Below, piece by piece: positions 1 to 5,651 of a DNA stretch of 7,172 nt. Position 1 is the first letter of the stretch. Each line of letters begins with the position of its first letter. A program made the translations under genes and the position numbers. Source of the stretch: Nitrospirae bacterium RBG_16_43_11 (GTDB lineage Bacteria > Nitrospirota > 9FT-COMBO-42-15 > HDB-SIOI813); contig MHEI01000015.1 of NCBI GenBank assembly GCA_001805165.1, forward strand, positions 2,028 to 9,199. Direction: 5' to 3'. Below the pieces are notes generated by a model. It saw nothing but the letters and a program-made list of their open reading frames with translations. It made no database searches and had not been told where the DNA came from.

Positions 1-7
1 ATCAAGT

Positions 8-133
8 CTAAGGCCATTGAGATTTGATGCCCTCGACTGCAGAAGAGGTTATGACATTTATGATCAGTGAAGCTTCGTATTTTTTAGGGTCTTTTAAATA
101 CAGTTTGGTTTCTTTCAAGGATTTTTTTCGCAT
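8..133 (-). CDS. Possible small protein of 41 residues (uncertain)
   Basis: An ATG at 133 opens a 41-codon frame ending in TAG. The product is basic at its N-terminus (MRKKSLKETK) and contains YLKDPKKYEA followed by a segment ending SSAVEGI. From memory this resembles small uncharacterised bacterial proteins with a 'SLKxTNPYLKDPxK...SSxAxEG' pattern, some of them found near toxin-antitoxin genes; that is recollection, not a search. Those proteins usually run on for 15-25 more residues, whereas here the frame stops soon after AVEGI. Both other frames stay open to the window edge, so a frameshift near the VEG codons is possible. There is no Shine-Dalgarno, but an extended -10 box lies 6 nt upstream of the ATG. 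It sits downstream of rsmI on the same strand. It could also be non-coding. Confidence 0.35.
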   Translation of the reverse strand: MRKKSLKETKLYLKDPKKYEASLIINVITSSAVEGIKSQWP

Positions 134-139
134 GATGTT

Positions 140-169
140 ATTTTAGCATAAGGCGGTAGCGGGATACAA
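140..169 (-). promoter_or_regulatory. Candidate sigma70-type promoter with extended -10 for the small ORF
   Basis: On the minus strand a -35-like TTGTAT (164-169) is followed by an 18-bp spacer and TAAAAT (140-145). A TGC just upstream of the hexamer makes an extended -10. The expected start of transcription falls at or next to the ATG at 133, giving a leaderless mRNA. The -35 match is weak, so this rests mainly on the extended -10. Confidence 0.35.
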
Positions 170-203
170 TTATGAATAATCGGCGAATTAGGGATTGGGC
201 CTG

Positions 204-1049
204 TTAAAGAGCGGTTTTTTGTATCTTAAGCGCCTCTCTGTATACCTGATTTTTCGGAAGATTCAGGTCTTTTGAGACCTTGCTGACTGCATCCTTTAAA
301 CTGAGCCCTTCCTTCAGCATCAACATTTCAAGATAAGACTTCAAGTCTGCTATGTCAGTAATAATTTCTTCATGAGCGCCTTCTATTATTATGGTGATCT
401 CACCCTTGAGGCTCTTTCCTTTAATTTTATCTATGACACCGGAAACCTTATCCCTTATGACCTCTTCAAAGATTTTGGTAAGTTCCCTTGTAAGGACTAT
501 CCTCCTGTCACCCAGAATTGCTGAAATGTCCTCAAGAGATGAAGATACCCTCCTGGGTGTATCAAACATGATAATGGTGCGTTTTTCTGATGCAAGTTCC
601 TTAAGCCTTTTCTGCCGCGCCACTTTTTTTGCAGGCAGAAAGCCCTCAAAGACAAAGGCATCAGTTGGGAGTCCTGAGATGGAAAGTGCGGCTATAGATG
701 CAGTAGGGCCCGGGATTGGTGTAATCTTTATATTCTCATCTATAGCCCTGTTGATAAGGTAATATCCGGGATCAGAGATACCGGGAGTTCCGGCATCAGA
801 AACTAAGGCAATATCATTACCCTCTTTTAATTTGGCTATAAGTATTTCAGATTTTTCCTCTTTATTATGGTCGTGGTAACTGGTCCGGGGGGTATGTATA
901 TCGTAGTGGTGAAGTAATTTCTGAGTATGACGTGTATCTTCTGCTGCGATTATACGGACGTCTCCCAGAACTTTCAATGCCCTGAGTGTAATATCCTCAA
1001 GGTTGCCTATGGGAGTGCTGACTATGTAAAGGGTGCCGGTTTTAATCAC
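204..1049 (-). CDS. rsmI: 16S rRNA (cytidine(1402)-2'-O)-methyltransferase RsmI
   Basis: SAM-dependent enzyme that 2'-O-methylates C1402 of 16S rRNA in the ribosomal decoding centre; cytoplasmic. The tetrapyrrole-methylase fold signatures are all present in order: GTLYIVSTPIGNLEDIT at the N-terminus, AAEDTRHTQKLL, the SAM-site loop SDAGTPGISDPG, PIPGPTA, EGFLP, and the RELTKIFEE strand-turn in the second half. The C-terminal LSLKDAVSKVSKDLNLPKNQVYREAL segment matches the small helical tail typical of RsmI. Length (281 aa from this start) is normal. I chose the GTG at 1049, which gives MIKTGTLYIV and an 8-nt overlap with the end of hpt. A TTG at 1067 would add six residues and extend the overlap to 26 nt. 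Neither has a strong Shine-Dalgarno, so translational coupling to hpt is likely. The stop is TAA. Confidence 0.95.
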   Translation of the reverse strand: MIKTGTLYIVSTPIGNLEDITLRALKVLGDVRIIAAEDTRHTQKLLHHYDIHTPRTSYHDHNKEEKSEILIAKLKEGNDIALVSDAGTPGISDPGYYLINRAIDENIKITPIPGPTASIAALSISGLPTDAFVFEGFLPAKKVARQKRLKELASEKRTIIMFDTPRRVSSSLEDISAILGDRRIVLTRELTKIFEEVIRDKVSGVIDKIKGKSLKGEITIIIEGAHEEIITDIADLKSYLEMLMLKEGLSLKDAVSKVSKDLNLPKNQVYREALKIQKTAL

Positions 1050-1572
1050 TCTTGTCGAGTATTGCAATATACGGCAGGTTCCTGTATTTATCCTGATAAT
1101 CGAGGCCGTAACCTATTATGAACTTATTTGGGACGGTGAAACCAATATATTCCATTGGTACCTCGTGCTTCCTTCTCTCAGCTTTATCAAGGAGGACACA
1201 CAATTTTAAAGAATTGGGTCTTTTTGCCTGAAGTGTTTCATATATATACTCAAGGGTCAGTCCTGAATCAATGATATCCTCAACAAGCAGGACATCTTTA
1301 CCCTCTATAGAGGAGGATAACTCCTGAATAATACTTATCGAACCGGAAGATGCAGACCTCTCTCCGTAACTCGATACCATCATGAAATCTACCATTACAG
1401 GAAGTTGAATATTTCTTACAAGATCGGCAAAGAAGGTATATGCCCCTTTAAGCAGGCAGATCATTAACAGATCTTTTCCTTCATAATCAGCAGTTATCTT
1501 AGCCCCCAGTTCCCTGATCCTCTTTTCTATTGCCTTCTGTGTAATGAGCGGCTTGCCGAAGATACGTTCCAT
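1042..1572 (-). CDS. hpt: Hypoxanthine phosphoribosyltransferase
   Basis: Purine-salvage enzyme that transfers ribose-5-phosphate from PRPP to hypoxanthine (and usually guanine), giving IMP or GMP; cytoplasmic. Visible family features are the LKGA pyrophosphate-binding loop (residues 41-44), the mobile-loop SSYG (67-70), the PRPP-binding motif VLLVEDIIDSGLTL (94-107) with its paired acidic residues, the purine-binding lysine in LLDK (130), and the C-terminal FIIGYGLDYQDKYRNLP. At 176 aa the length is standard for bacterial Hpt. The ATG start is supported by AAGGAAGG 6 nt upstream. It overlaps rsmI at its 3' end and lies 47 bp after the end of the sensor frame (TAA at 1620). The hpt-rsmI pair forms a tight unit; nothing suggests the salvage enzyme is functionally tied to the envelope genes upstream. 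Confidence 0.96.
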   Translation of the reverse strand: MERIFGKPLITQKAIEKRIRELGAKITADYEGKDLLMICLLKGAYTFFADLVRNIQLPVMVDFMMVSSYGERSASSGSISIIQELSSSIEGKDVLLVEDIIDSGLTLEYIYETLQAKRPNSLKLCVLLDKAERRKHEVPMEYIGFTVPNKFIIGYGLDYQDKYRNLPYIAILDKSD

Positions 1573-1587
1573 GCCAACCTTCCTTTC
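1573..1587 (-). promoter_or_regulatory. Ribosome binding site of hpt
   Basis: The minus strand reads AGAAAGGAAGGTTGGC directly before the ATG of hpt. The purine run is a strong anti-SD match at good spacing and fixes the hpt start. It contrasts with the lack of any SD at the glycosyltransferase and efflux-protein starts. Confidence 0.7.
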
Positions 1588-1608
1588 TGATTACATAGTA
1601 TTTGTGAG

Positions 1609-1634
1609 CCTGAGGTTTATTATGTTATCTCAGG
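1609..1634. repeat. Short inverted repeat around the end of the sensor frame
   Basis: CCTGAG (1609-1614) and CTCAGG (1629-1634) are separated by 14 bp that include the TAA at 1620-1622. A 6-bp stem with a 14-nt loop and no U-tract is a poor intrinsic terminator. The same six-base arms, in the opposite order, occur at 3441-3446 and 3464-3469. Only the inverted repeat itself is certain; a function is not supported. Confidence 0.3.
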
Positions 1635-1844
1635 TTCGTCATGCCTTAAGAGTTTGGCAAACAGGAGGGAGTTCTCAATAGCAATGCCAATGTGACTTCC
1701 TATTGACGACAGCATCTCTTCTTCTCTTGATGTCAGCGCCTTGATATTCTTGTAAAGAAGAAACATTATTGCCGGTACCTTGTCTTTTGATTTAAGCGGT
1801 ATCCCAACAATGGATATGAAATCTTCTTCAGATATACTGATATT
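1620..1844 (-). pseudogene. C-terminal GAF-domain remainder after an in-frame TAG
   Basis: Directly after the TAG at 1845-1847 the same frame stays open for 74 codons to a TAA at 1620. The residues (NISISEEDFISIVGIPLKSK, then DKVPAIMFLLYK, LTSREEEMLSSIGSHIGIAI, ENSLLFAKLL) are what the second half of a GAF domain should look like: a strand with GIPLKSKDK, a hydrophobic strand, a T.REEE.L helix start and a final helix of the GIAIEN type. This is therefore the missing end of the sensor encoded upstream and not chance sequence. No good start with an SD lies inside it, so it is unlikely to be translated alone. It would be made only by amber readthrough or suppression, or if the TAG is a sequence error. 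After it the frame ends without any kinase, cyclase or chemotaxis output domain. Confidence 0.75.
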
Positions 1845-3407
1845 CTAAAGCCGGTCATCTACTGTAATATTCTCTGAAGCCCACATCTTGCCATGATTGA
1901 TAATCTTGTCTCCGATAAACTCAAATATCTCAGACATCTTCTGTTCACGTGCGGTGGTTAAATCAATGCCCTGTGACGCCACTATTGCAAATCTCCTCCG
2001 TTTATTGTCAAGCATCCATATAGCACCCGCTTCAGCCTTCATTACCTCAATCAGGGTCTTTAATGACTCTGTAAATGTCATGTCAAGGTCAAGGGACTGG
2101 TTTAAAGTTGTAACAGTAGAATAGAGAATGGATATCTCTTCATTTCTCTGCTCAAGCTCCCTTGTCCGTTCTTTAACCATCTCTTCGAGCTTTATATAGA
2201 ATAGCTTCAGTTTCGATGCCATATCATTAAATTTAGATGCAAGGTCTTCTATCTCATCTCCTGTTGTCACTGTTATCCTGTAATCGAGGTCACCTGTACC
2301 CATTAGCTCTGCGCCCTTCTGCAGCTCTCTTACAGGTCTGACAATCTTGCCGGCAGTAAGATATGCGAGGATTGCAATAAGGCCGGCGCCTGCAAGACCC
2401 GCAATTCCAATACGGAGGAGGAGGGAGTATACAGGCATAAATGTTTCACCCGGATCCTGGCTCGTAAATACATACCAGCGCTTTCCGTCTATATTTTCCT
2501 TTCCAAGGGCTGCGGTAATCTTAACAGGTGCATAACCTACTATTGATTGTCTTCCACGGTAAGTCACATCTGCCCTTGTAGTAACCCATCCTGATTGCTC
2601 CTTTGATATTTCCTGAAGAAGTCCCTTATCAAGTTGAAGCTCCTTAGTACCGGTAGCAGGAGAAAACAGAATTGTCCCATCAGAGTTGGCGAGCATGACA
2701 TTATCAGTAGTTCCGACCTTCGTGGCGGCAACAAATTTTAAAAAGGAATCAACATTATGTGACATAAGGATGACGCCAATTGCCTTGCCGCTTTTCATAA
2801 CAGGAGTTGCTATGTCAAGGGTTTTAACGCCGAACTCTTCGTTCAGATATATGTCGCTGACATAGGTACTCCCGATACCATTGTTATAAGCAGAACGCCA
2901 CCACTTCTGACTGCCATAGTAGTAATGACGGGGCTTTTCTGTTGCGCCCACTACAGCCCCCTTCTCATTCGTGATCAATATAATGTTGTGGATGCCCTTC
3001 TCACCGCTTGCGGCAAAATCTTTGAGATAATTGGTAGCCCTGTTATTTAACACCTCAAAAAGATAGGCATTAACGCCAACACCTCCGGTCCATCTGGCTT
3101 CTATTTCCTGTATCCTCTTCTCGATTTCCTGATTTGTGGCTCCCTCATAGATAAGATTTGAATCTTCTATAGCGGAGAGAACGCTTTGTGCTGATACAAG
3201 TAATTTGGACTCTTCGATGTGATGTTCGATAGAGAGGTCAATAGTACTGCTTACTGTTTCAGCAAGCTCACGGAAGGTTCCGCCTATACTTGTCTTCAGT
3301 GCAGTACGGCCGGTGACGTACACTACTATCAGTACGATCAAGCCTGCAGCAAAACTGACTGCAAGGATAGATGTGATAAGCCGTTTTTGCAGGCCTGATT
3401 TCTTCAT
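1845..3407 (-). CDS. Membrane sensor protein with Cache, HAMP and interrupted GAF domain
   Basis: Inner-membrane sensory protein, 520 aa to the first stop. Domains in order: membrane segment about 11-32; a large periplasmic region about 35-322 of double-Cache type, with the HYYYGSQKWWRSAYNNG...YVSDIYLNEEFGVKTLDIATPV pattern seen in dCache ligand pockets; second membrane segment about 326-352; HAMP about 353-405 (P-x-R-E-L and GDEIEDLASKFNDM); coiled coil about 400-432; then the start of a GAF domain from about 435. The frame ends in TAG inside the GAF domain, and the rest of that domain follows in the same frame (1844 to 1620). No histidine-kinase, GGDEF or MCP domain is present, so it cannot signal by a standard route alone. 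The start is ATG with GGGG 8 nt upstream. It could be a decayed sensor kinase or a partner protein that lends its sensor to another protein. The ligand cannot be told from sequence. Confidence 0.85.
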   Translation of the reverse strand: MKKSGLQKRLITSILAVSFAAGLIVLIVVYVTGRTALKTSIGGTFRELAETVSSTIDLSIEHHIEESKLLVSAQSVLSAIEDSNLIYEGATNQEIEKRIQEIEARWTGGVGVNAYLFEVLNNRATNYLKDFAASGEKGIHNIILITNEKGAVVGATEKPRHYYYGSQKWWRSAYNNGIGSTYVSDIYLNEEFGVKTLDIATPVMKSGKAIGVILMSHNVDSFLKFVAATKVGTTDNVMLANSDGTILFSPATGTKELQLDKGLLQEISKEQSGWVTTRADVTYRGRQSIVGYAPVKITAALGKENIDGKRWYVFTSQDPGETFMPVYSLLLRIGIAGLAGAGLIAILAYLTAGKIVRPVRELQKGAELMGTGDLDYRITVTTGDEIEDLASKFNDMASKLKLFYIKLEEMVKERTRELEQRNEEISILYSTVTTLNQSLDLDMTFTESLKTLIEVMKAEAGAIWMLDNKRRRFAIVASQGIDLTTAREQKMSEIFEFIGDKIINHGKMWASENITVDDRL

Positions 3408-3416
3408 ACGAAGATC

Positions 3417-3470
3417 CCCACCCTCACTCCTTCGCCTTCTCTCAGGACAGGCCTTCCCCTCTCCCTGAGG
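3417..3470. repeat. Strand-asymmetric intergenic tract with inverted repeat
   Basis: The gap between the sensor and the LolA-like gene is strongly pyrimidine-rich on the plus strand (CCCCACCCTCACTCC, then CCTTCCCCTCTCCCTGAGG). It holds arms CTCAGG (3441-3446) and CCTGAG (3464-3469), and GAGGT/ACCTC arms overlap the LolA-like stop codon. The wording resembles the CCCTCACCC/CCCTCTCCC-type intergenic repeats scattered through many bacterial genomes. No U-tract follows, so it is not a typical terminator. On the minus strand the same tract supplies the purine-rich SD of the sensor gene. Confidence 0.4.
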
Positions 3471-4289
3471 TTACCTCACCCTGCCGGACGACATGGTCCT
3501 TTCTGAGAAGGACGAATCTGTCAGGCCGGTATTAATTTCAACATCGCTGATATTCAGGATGGTCTGGACGTCAGTCTTGACATTAGTAAGGACGACCTTT
3601 TCCCAGACGTATGCATCTTTTATCTTCTTCCAGGTAATAAGCTGTTTCTTAAGCAATGCCCCGTCAGTATCGTAATAGTCTATACGTTCTTTGAGGAAAT
3701 CATTCTTTTTTATCCATTTAACAACTTTACCGTAAGTGTAGTTAGGAACTTTAACCTTTGGCGTACTTTCTACAACATAGTATTGTTGATTTTCTATGGT
3801 TTCCTCACGCAGCAGTTTGTGTTTGTCCAGAGATACATCCCTCGGTATCATATCAGAAGGTTTCAGATTAGCGCCGCTGAATATCTCATCCGGGTGTTCA
3901 GGAAGCTTCTGGACTTTCCTCAGAATAGGAAGGTATATCCACAAATCCTCCGGTTTTTGTTGTGGTGATGCCTTATAAGTCCATACCATAAATGCTGTGC
4001 CCTTTGTGTCCGGGGGATATTCGTGGAATACAAGTACCTTGGAGTCAATATCGGATTCCTTTGGATAGTTTTTCCAGTAGCGCCGTAATACTACCTTCCT
4101 CTCTGCCCCGTCAGCCTCCCGGATGATAAAGGTGAGCTTTGATTGTTGATCGGAGCCAGGATGAACATCTTCTGATTTTGCAGCAATCTGATCAGACGTG
4201 AGTTCACCATATGATGGTGTTGTTACAGACAAAACGGATATACTTACTAACAGCCAAAAACCAAGAAATAGAGTTCCTCTTTTAAACAC
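3471..4289 (-). CDS. Outer membrane lipoprotein-sorting protein (LolA-like fold family)
   Basis: Predicted secreted periplasmic protein of 272 aa. A Sec signal peptide is clear: MFKRG, a hydrophobic core to about residue 24, and a probable cut after SYG (residue 28). The mature part carries the hallmarks of the LolA-like 'outer membrane lipoprotein-sorting protein' family: RRYWKNYP near residue 70, KVLVFHEYPPDTKGTAFMVW, then DLWIYLPILRKVQKLP (115-130) followed by the SGANLKPSDM segment, and beta strands YYVVESTPK and KVVKWIKKNDFLKERIDYYD. The family is thought to bind lipid or lipoprotein and is often found with RND/MMPL exporters; the substrate here is unknown. The start is GTG at 4289, backed by AAAGGAG 9 nt upstream (4299-4305). 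It lies 58 bp after the glycosyltransferase and 63 bp before the sensor, all on one strand. No lipobox is seen, so it is probably soluble in the periplasm. Confidence 0.85.
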   Translation of the reverse strand: MFKRGTLFLGFWLLVSISVLSVTTPSYGELTSDQIAAKSEDVHPGSDQQSKLTFIIREADGAERKVVLRRYWKNYPKESDIDSKVLVFHEYPPDTKGTAFMVWTYKASPQQKPEDLWIYLPILRKVQKLPEHPDEIFSGANLKPSDMIPRDVSLDKHKLLREETIENQQYYVVESTPKVKVPNYTYGKVVKWIKKNDFLKERIDYYDTDGALLKKQLITWKKIKDAYVWEKVVLTNVKTDVQTILNISDVEINTGLTDSSFSERTMSSGRVR

Positions 4290-4347
4290 GGTTATATTCT
4301 CCTTTCAGTAGATAAAATTGACCCATTTTAACGTATTATTTCTTCAT

Positions 4348-5550
4348 TTACAAGGTATTTTCACCACCGGTATCAATCAATAATATATCATTCCACAATA
4401 TTTTTCTATCTGAAGTAACATTGTATTGGTAGCTGTCAAATGGTTTACCGAGCCATTTCATCCGCTCTGCTGCTTTCATTCCGCTTGTAGTACAGCCAAT
4501 AGCTCTGACCTTGTTTTTATTTAATACCAGTAAAAGTTCTTTTTGCTGCTTGTTACTATTACCTGAATCCTCCTCGTATTCCTGCTCAACTTCTCTTATA
4601 ATGTTCTCAAGTTGATGCTGTATCAATTCATCCAAACTCGAACGAATATCAATTCCAACATCATAGAGCATATTATATCCCAGTGTCTTTAATAAATAAT
4701 CTCTTATCAATTGTGTATGACAGGGCAACACTTTTCCCATGTCATTAATTTCTCTGAGGCCTATACGGGTGAACTGCCTTATTTTCTTTTCCCTTCGAAG
4801 CTCTATTTTATATGAGAGGGATTCATTATACTCATCTTCAGTAAGAAGCTTATGCCTGAGTAACAGCTTCAGCACTAACTGCCTGCGATTTATCACTTTT
4901 TCAAAATTCTTATACGGGTTATAGGAGGCAGGGTTGCGGAGCATTGAGATTAGAAAGGCAGATTCAGAAGGATTAAGGGCGATTGCATGCTTGTCAAGGT
5001 AAAATCTGGATGCAAGCTCTACCCCGTATATCCCGTAGCCCCATCCAACTTCGTTCAGATATAACTCGATGATCCTTTCTTTTGGAAGCAGTTTTTCCAA
5101 CCGTCTTGCAAGAAAATACTCTTTTATTTTACGAGAAATTGTTTTTTCATTTGAGAGAAAGACATTCTTTGCTACCTGTTGCGTAATCGTACTCCCGCCT
5201 CTTACCCACTGCCACACCCTGAGGTTGTCTTTTACAGACTCCCACGTCTGTCTGTAATCAATCCCGCTGTGCCGCATAAAGTAAGGGTCCTCAGTGGCGA
5301 TCAGGGCTTCCCGCAATGCTGTTGATATGCCTGAAAGCGGTACCCATATCCGGTTTTTATCTTCCCTGAATATTATCAGGGCCTTTCCATCCTTGTCATA
5401 TATTATTGTTGCGGCATCGTGTTTGAAATTTCTTATGACACTGTCATCAGGAATTTCCTTTGATAACTTGTAGACCCATAGTCCTGTACCTGCAACTATA
5501 ACAACCAATATCGTTATAAGGGTAAGCAATAAAGAGAAAAGGGTTTTCAT
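4348..5550 (-). CDS. Monofunctional-type GT51 peptidoglycan glycosyltransferase with a PBP-like C-terminal remnant
   Basis: Membrane-anchored enzyme that polymerises lipid II into glycan strands on the periplasmic side. Numbering from the ATG at 5550 (400 aa): signal anchor about 4-27; catalytic Glu87 in ATEDPYFMRHSGID; GGSTITQQVAKNVF (118-131); RKIKE (140-144); IIELYLNEVGWGYGIYGVE (160-178) with the second conserved Glu; and LNPSESAFLISMLRNPASYNP. All five GT51 motifs are intact. The protein is longer than MtgA (about 240 aa) and shorter than class A PBPs (600+). After the GT domain, DIRSSLDELIQHQLENII and ELLLVLNKNK resemble the linker and first strands that precede a transpeptidase domain, but no SxxK, SxN or KTG follows. 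A TTG at 5589 would add 13 residues, but it overlaps the putative -35 box and has no SD, so I prefer the ATG. The last codons precede TAA. Confidence 0.9.
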   Translation of the reverse strand: MKTLFSLLLTLITILVVIVAGTGLWVYKLSKEIPDDSVIRNFKHDAATIIYDKDGKALIIFREDKNRIWVPLSGISTALREALIATEDPYFMRHSGIDYRQTWESVKDNLRVWQWVRGGSTITQQVAKNVFLSNEKTISRKIKEYFLARRLEKLLPKERIIELYLNEVGWGYGIYGVELASRFYLDKHAIALNPSESAFLISMLRNPASYNPYKNFEKVINRRQLVLKLLLRHKLLTEDEYNESLSYKIELRREKKIRQFTRIGLREINDMGKVLPCHTQLIRDYLLKTLGYNMLYDVGIDIRSSLDELIQHQLENIIREVEQEYEEDSGNSNKQQKELLLVLNKNKVRAIGCTTSGMKAAERMKWLGKPFDSYQYNVTSDRKILWNDILLIDTGGENTL

Positions 5551-5554
5551 TAAT

Positions 5555-5575
5555 CTTATTATTGTAAATAATAAG
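5555..5575. repeat. Perfect 21-bp AT-rich dyad upstream of the glycosyltransferase gene
   Basis: Arms CTTATTATT (5555-5563) and AATAATAAG (5567-5575) are perfectly complementary around a central GTA. The dyad covers the predicted -10 box of the minus-strand promoter and ends 4 bp from the ATG at 5550. That position fits a repressor operator; as RNA it would be a weak A-U hairpin, but most of it lies upstream of the likely transcription start. The AT-rich form recalls operators of Fur-type regulators, but there is no clear consensus match. The regulator is unknown. Confidence 0.5.
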
Positions 5576-5589
5576 ACGTGTATTTTCAA
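5561..5589 (-). promoter_or_regulatory. Predicted sigma70 promoter of the glycosyltransferase gene
   Basis: On the minus strand TTGAAA (5584-5589) is followed by exactly 17 bp and TACAAT (5561-5566). Each hexamer is one mismatch from consensus. Transcription would begin about 5552-5555, only a few nucleotides before the ATG at 5550, so the mRNA would be leaderless or nearly so. This agrees with the absence of an SD and argues against the upstream TTG start. Confidence 0.5.
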
Positions 5590-5613
5590 CTACCGGAAAG
5601 TCATCTTTTTTAC

Positions 5614-5644
5614 TTGACATTCTACGGTCTGTAGAATATATTTA
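5614..5644 (+). promoter_or_regulatory. Predicted promoter of the metal-efflux operon
   Basis: A perfect -35 TTGACA (5614-5619) has TATATT (5637-5642) at the ideal 17-bp spacing. A second possible -10, TATTTA (5639-5644), lies at the 19-bp spacing used by MerR-family activated promoters. Transcription would start at about 5649-5652, on or just before the ATG at 5652, so the message would be leaderless. No SD precedes that ATG. The dyad at 5619-5637 fills the spacer. Confidence 0.6.
5619..5637. promoter_or_regulatory. Perfect 19-bp dyad, likely operator of the efflux operon
   Basis: ATTCTAC (5619-5625) and GTAGAAT (5631-5637) are perfect inverted arms around GGTCT. The site lies precisely between the -35 and -10 boxes. 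A repressor bound here would block RNA polymerase, and the CTAC(A/G) half-sites recall BlaI/CopY-type operators. The same geometry with the 19-bp spacer is used by MerR-family metal sensors (CueR, ZntR, PbrR types). Sequence alone does not decide which, and no regulator gene is in the window. Confidence 0.6.
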
Positions 5645-5651
5645 CGCATAT

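Noticed and set aside
134..203. Terminator or RNA gene in the gap after rsmI
   Set aside because: No stem followed by a T-run and no tRNA-like or other structured element was found; only a promoter-like pair of boxes is visible.
391..762. 123-codon plus-strand open frame opposite rsmI
   Set aside because: It is fully antisense to a clearly conserved rsmI, has no recognisable domain, and its composition follows from the reverse reading of rsmI codons.
927..1121. Plus-strand 64-codon frame with several cysteines across the rsmI/hpt junction
   Set aside because: The CxxC-like cysteines come from antisense codons of two firmly identified genes; there is no SD and no family match.
1609..1634. 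Intrinsic terminator after the sensor gene
   Set aside because: Only a 6-bp stem with a 14-nt loop, and no run of T follows on the minus strand.
1897..2124. Plus-strand 75-codon frame opposite the sensor
   Set aside because: Antisense shadow of the HAMP/GAF coding region with no start signal or recognisable motif.
5551..5589. TTG-initiated 13-residue N-terminal extension of the glycosyltransferase
   Set aside because: The TTG lies inside the putative -35 box, lacks an SD, and the ATG at 5550 gives a normal signal anchor (MKTLFSLLLTL).
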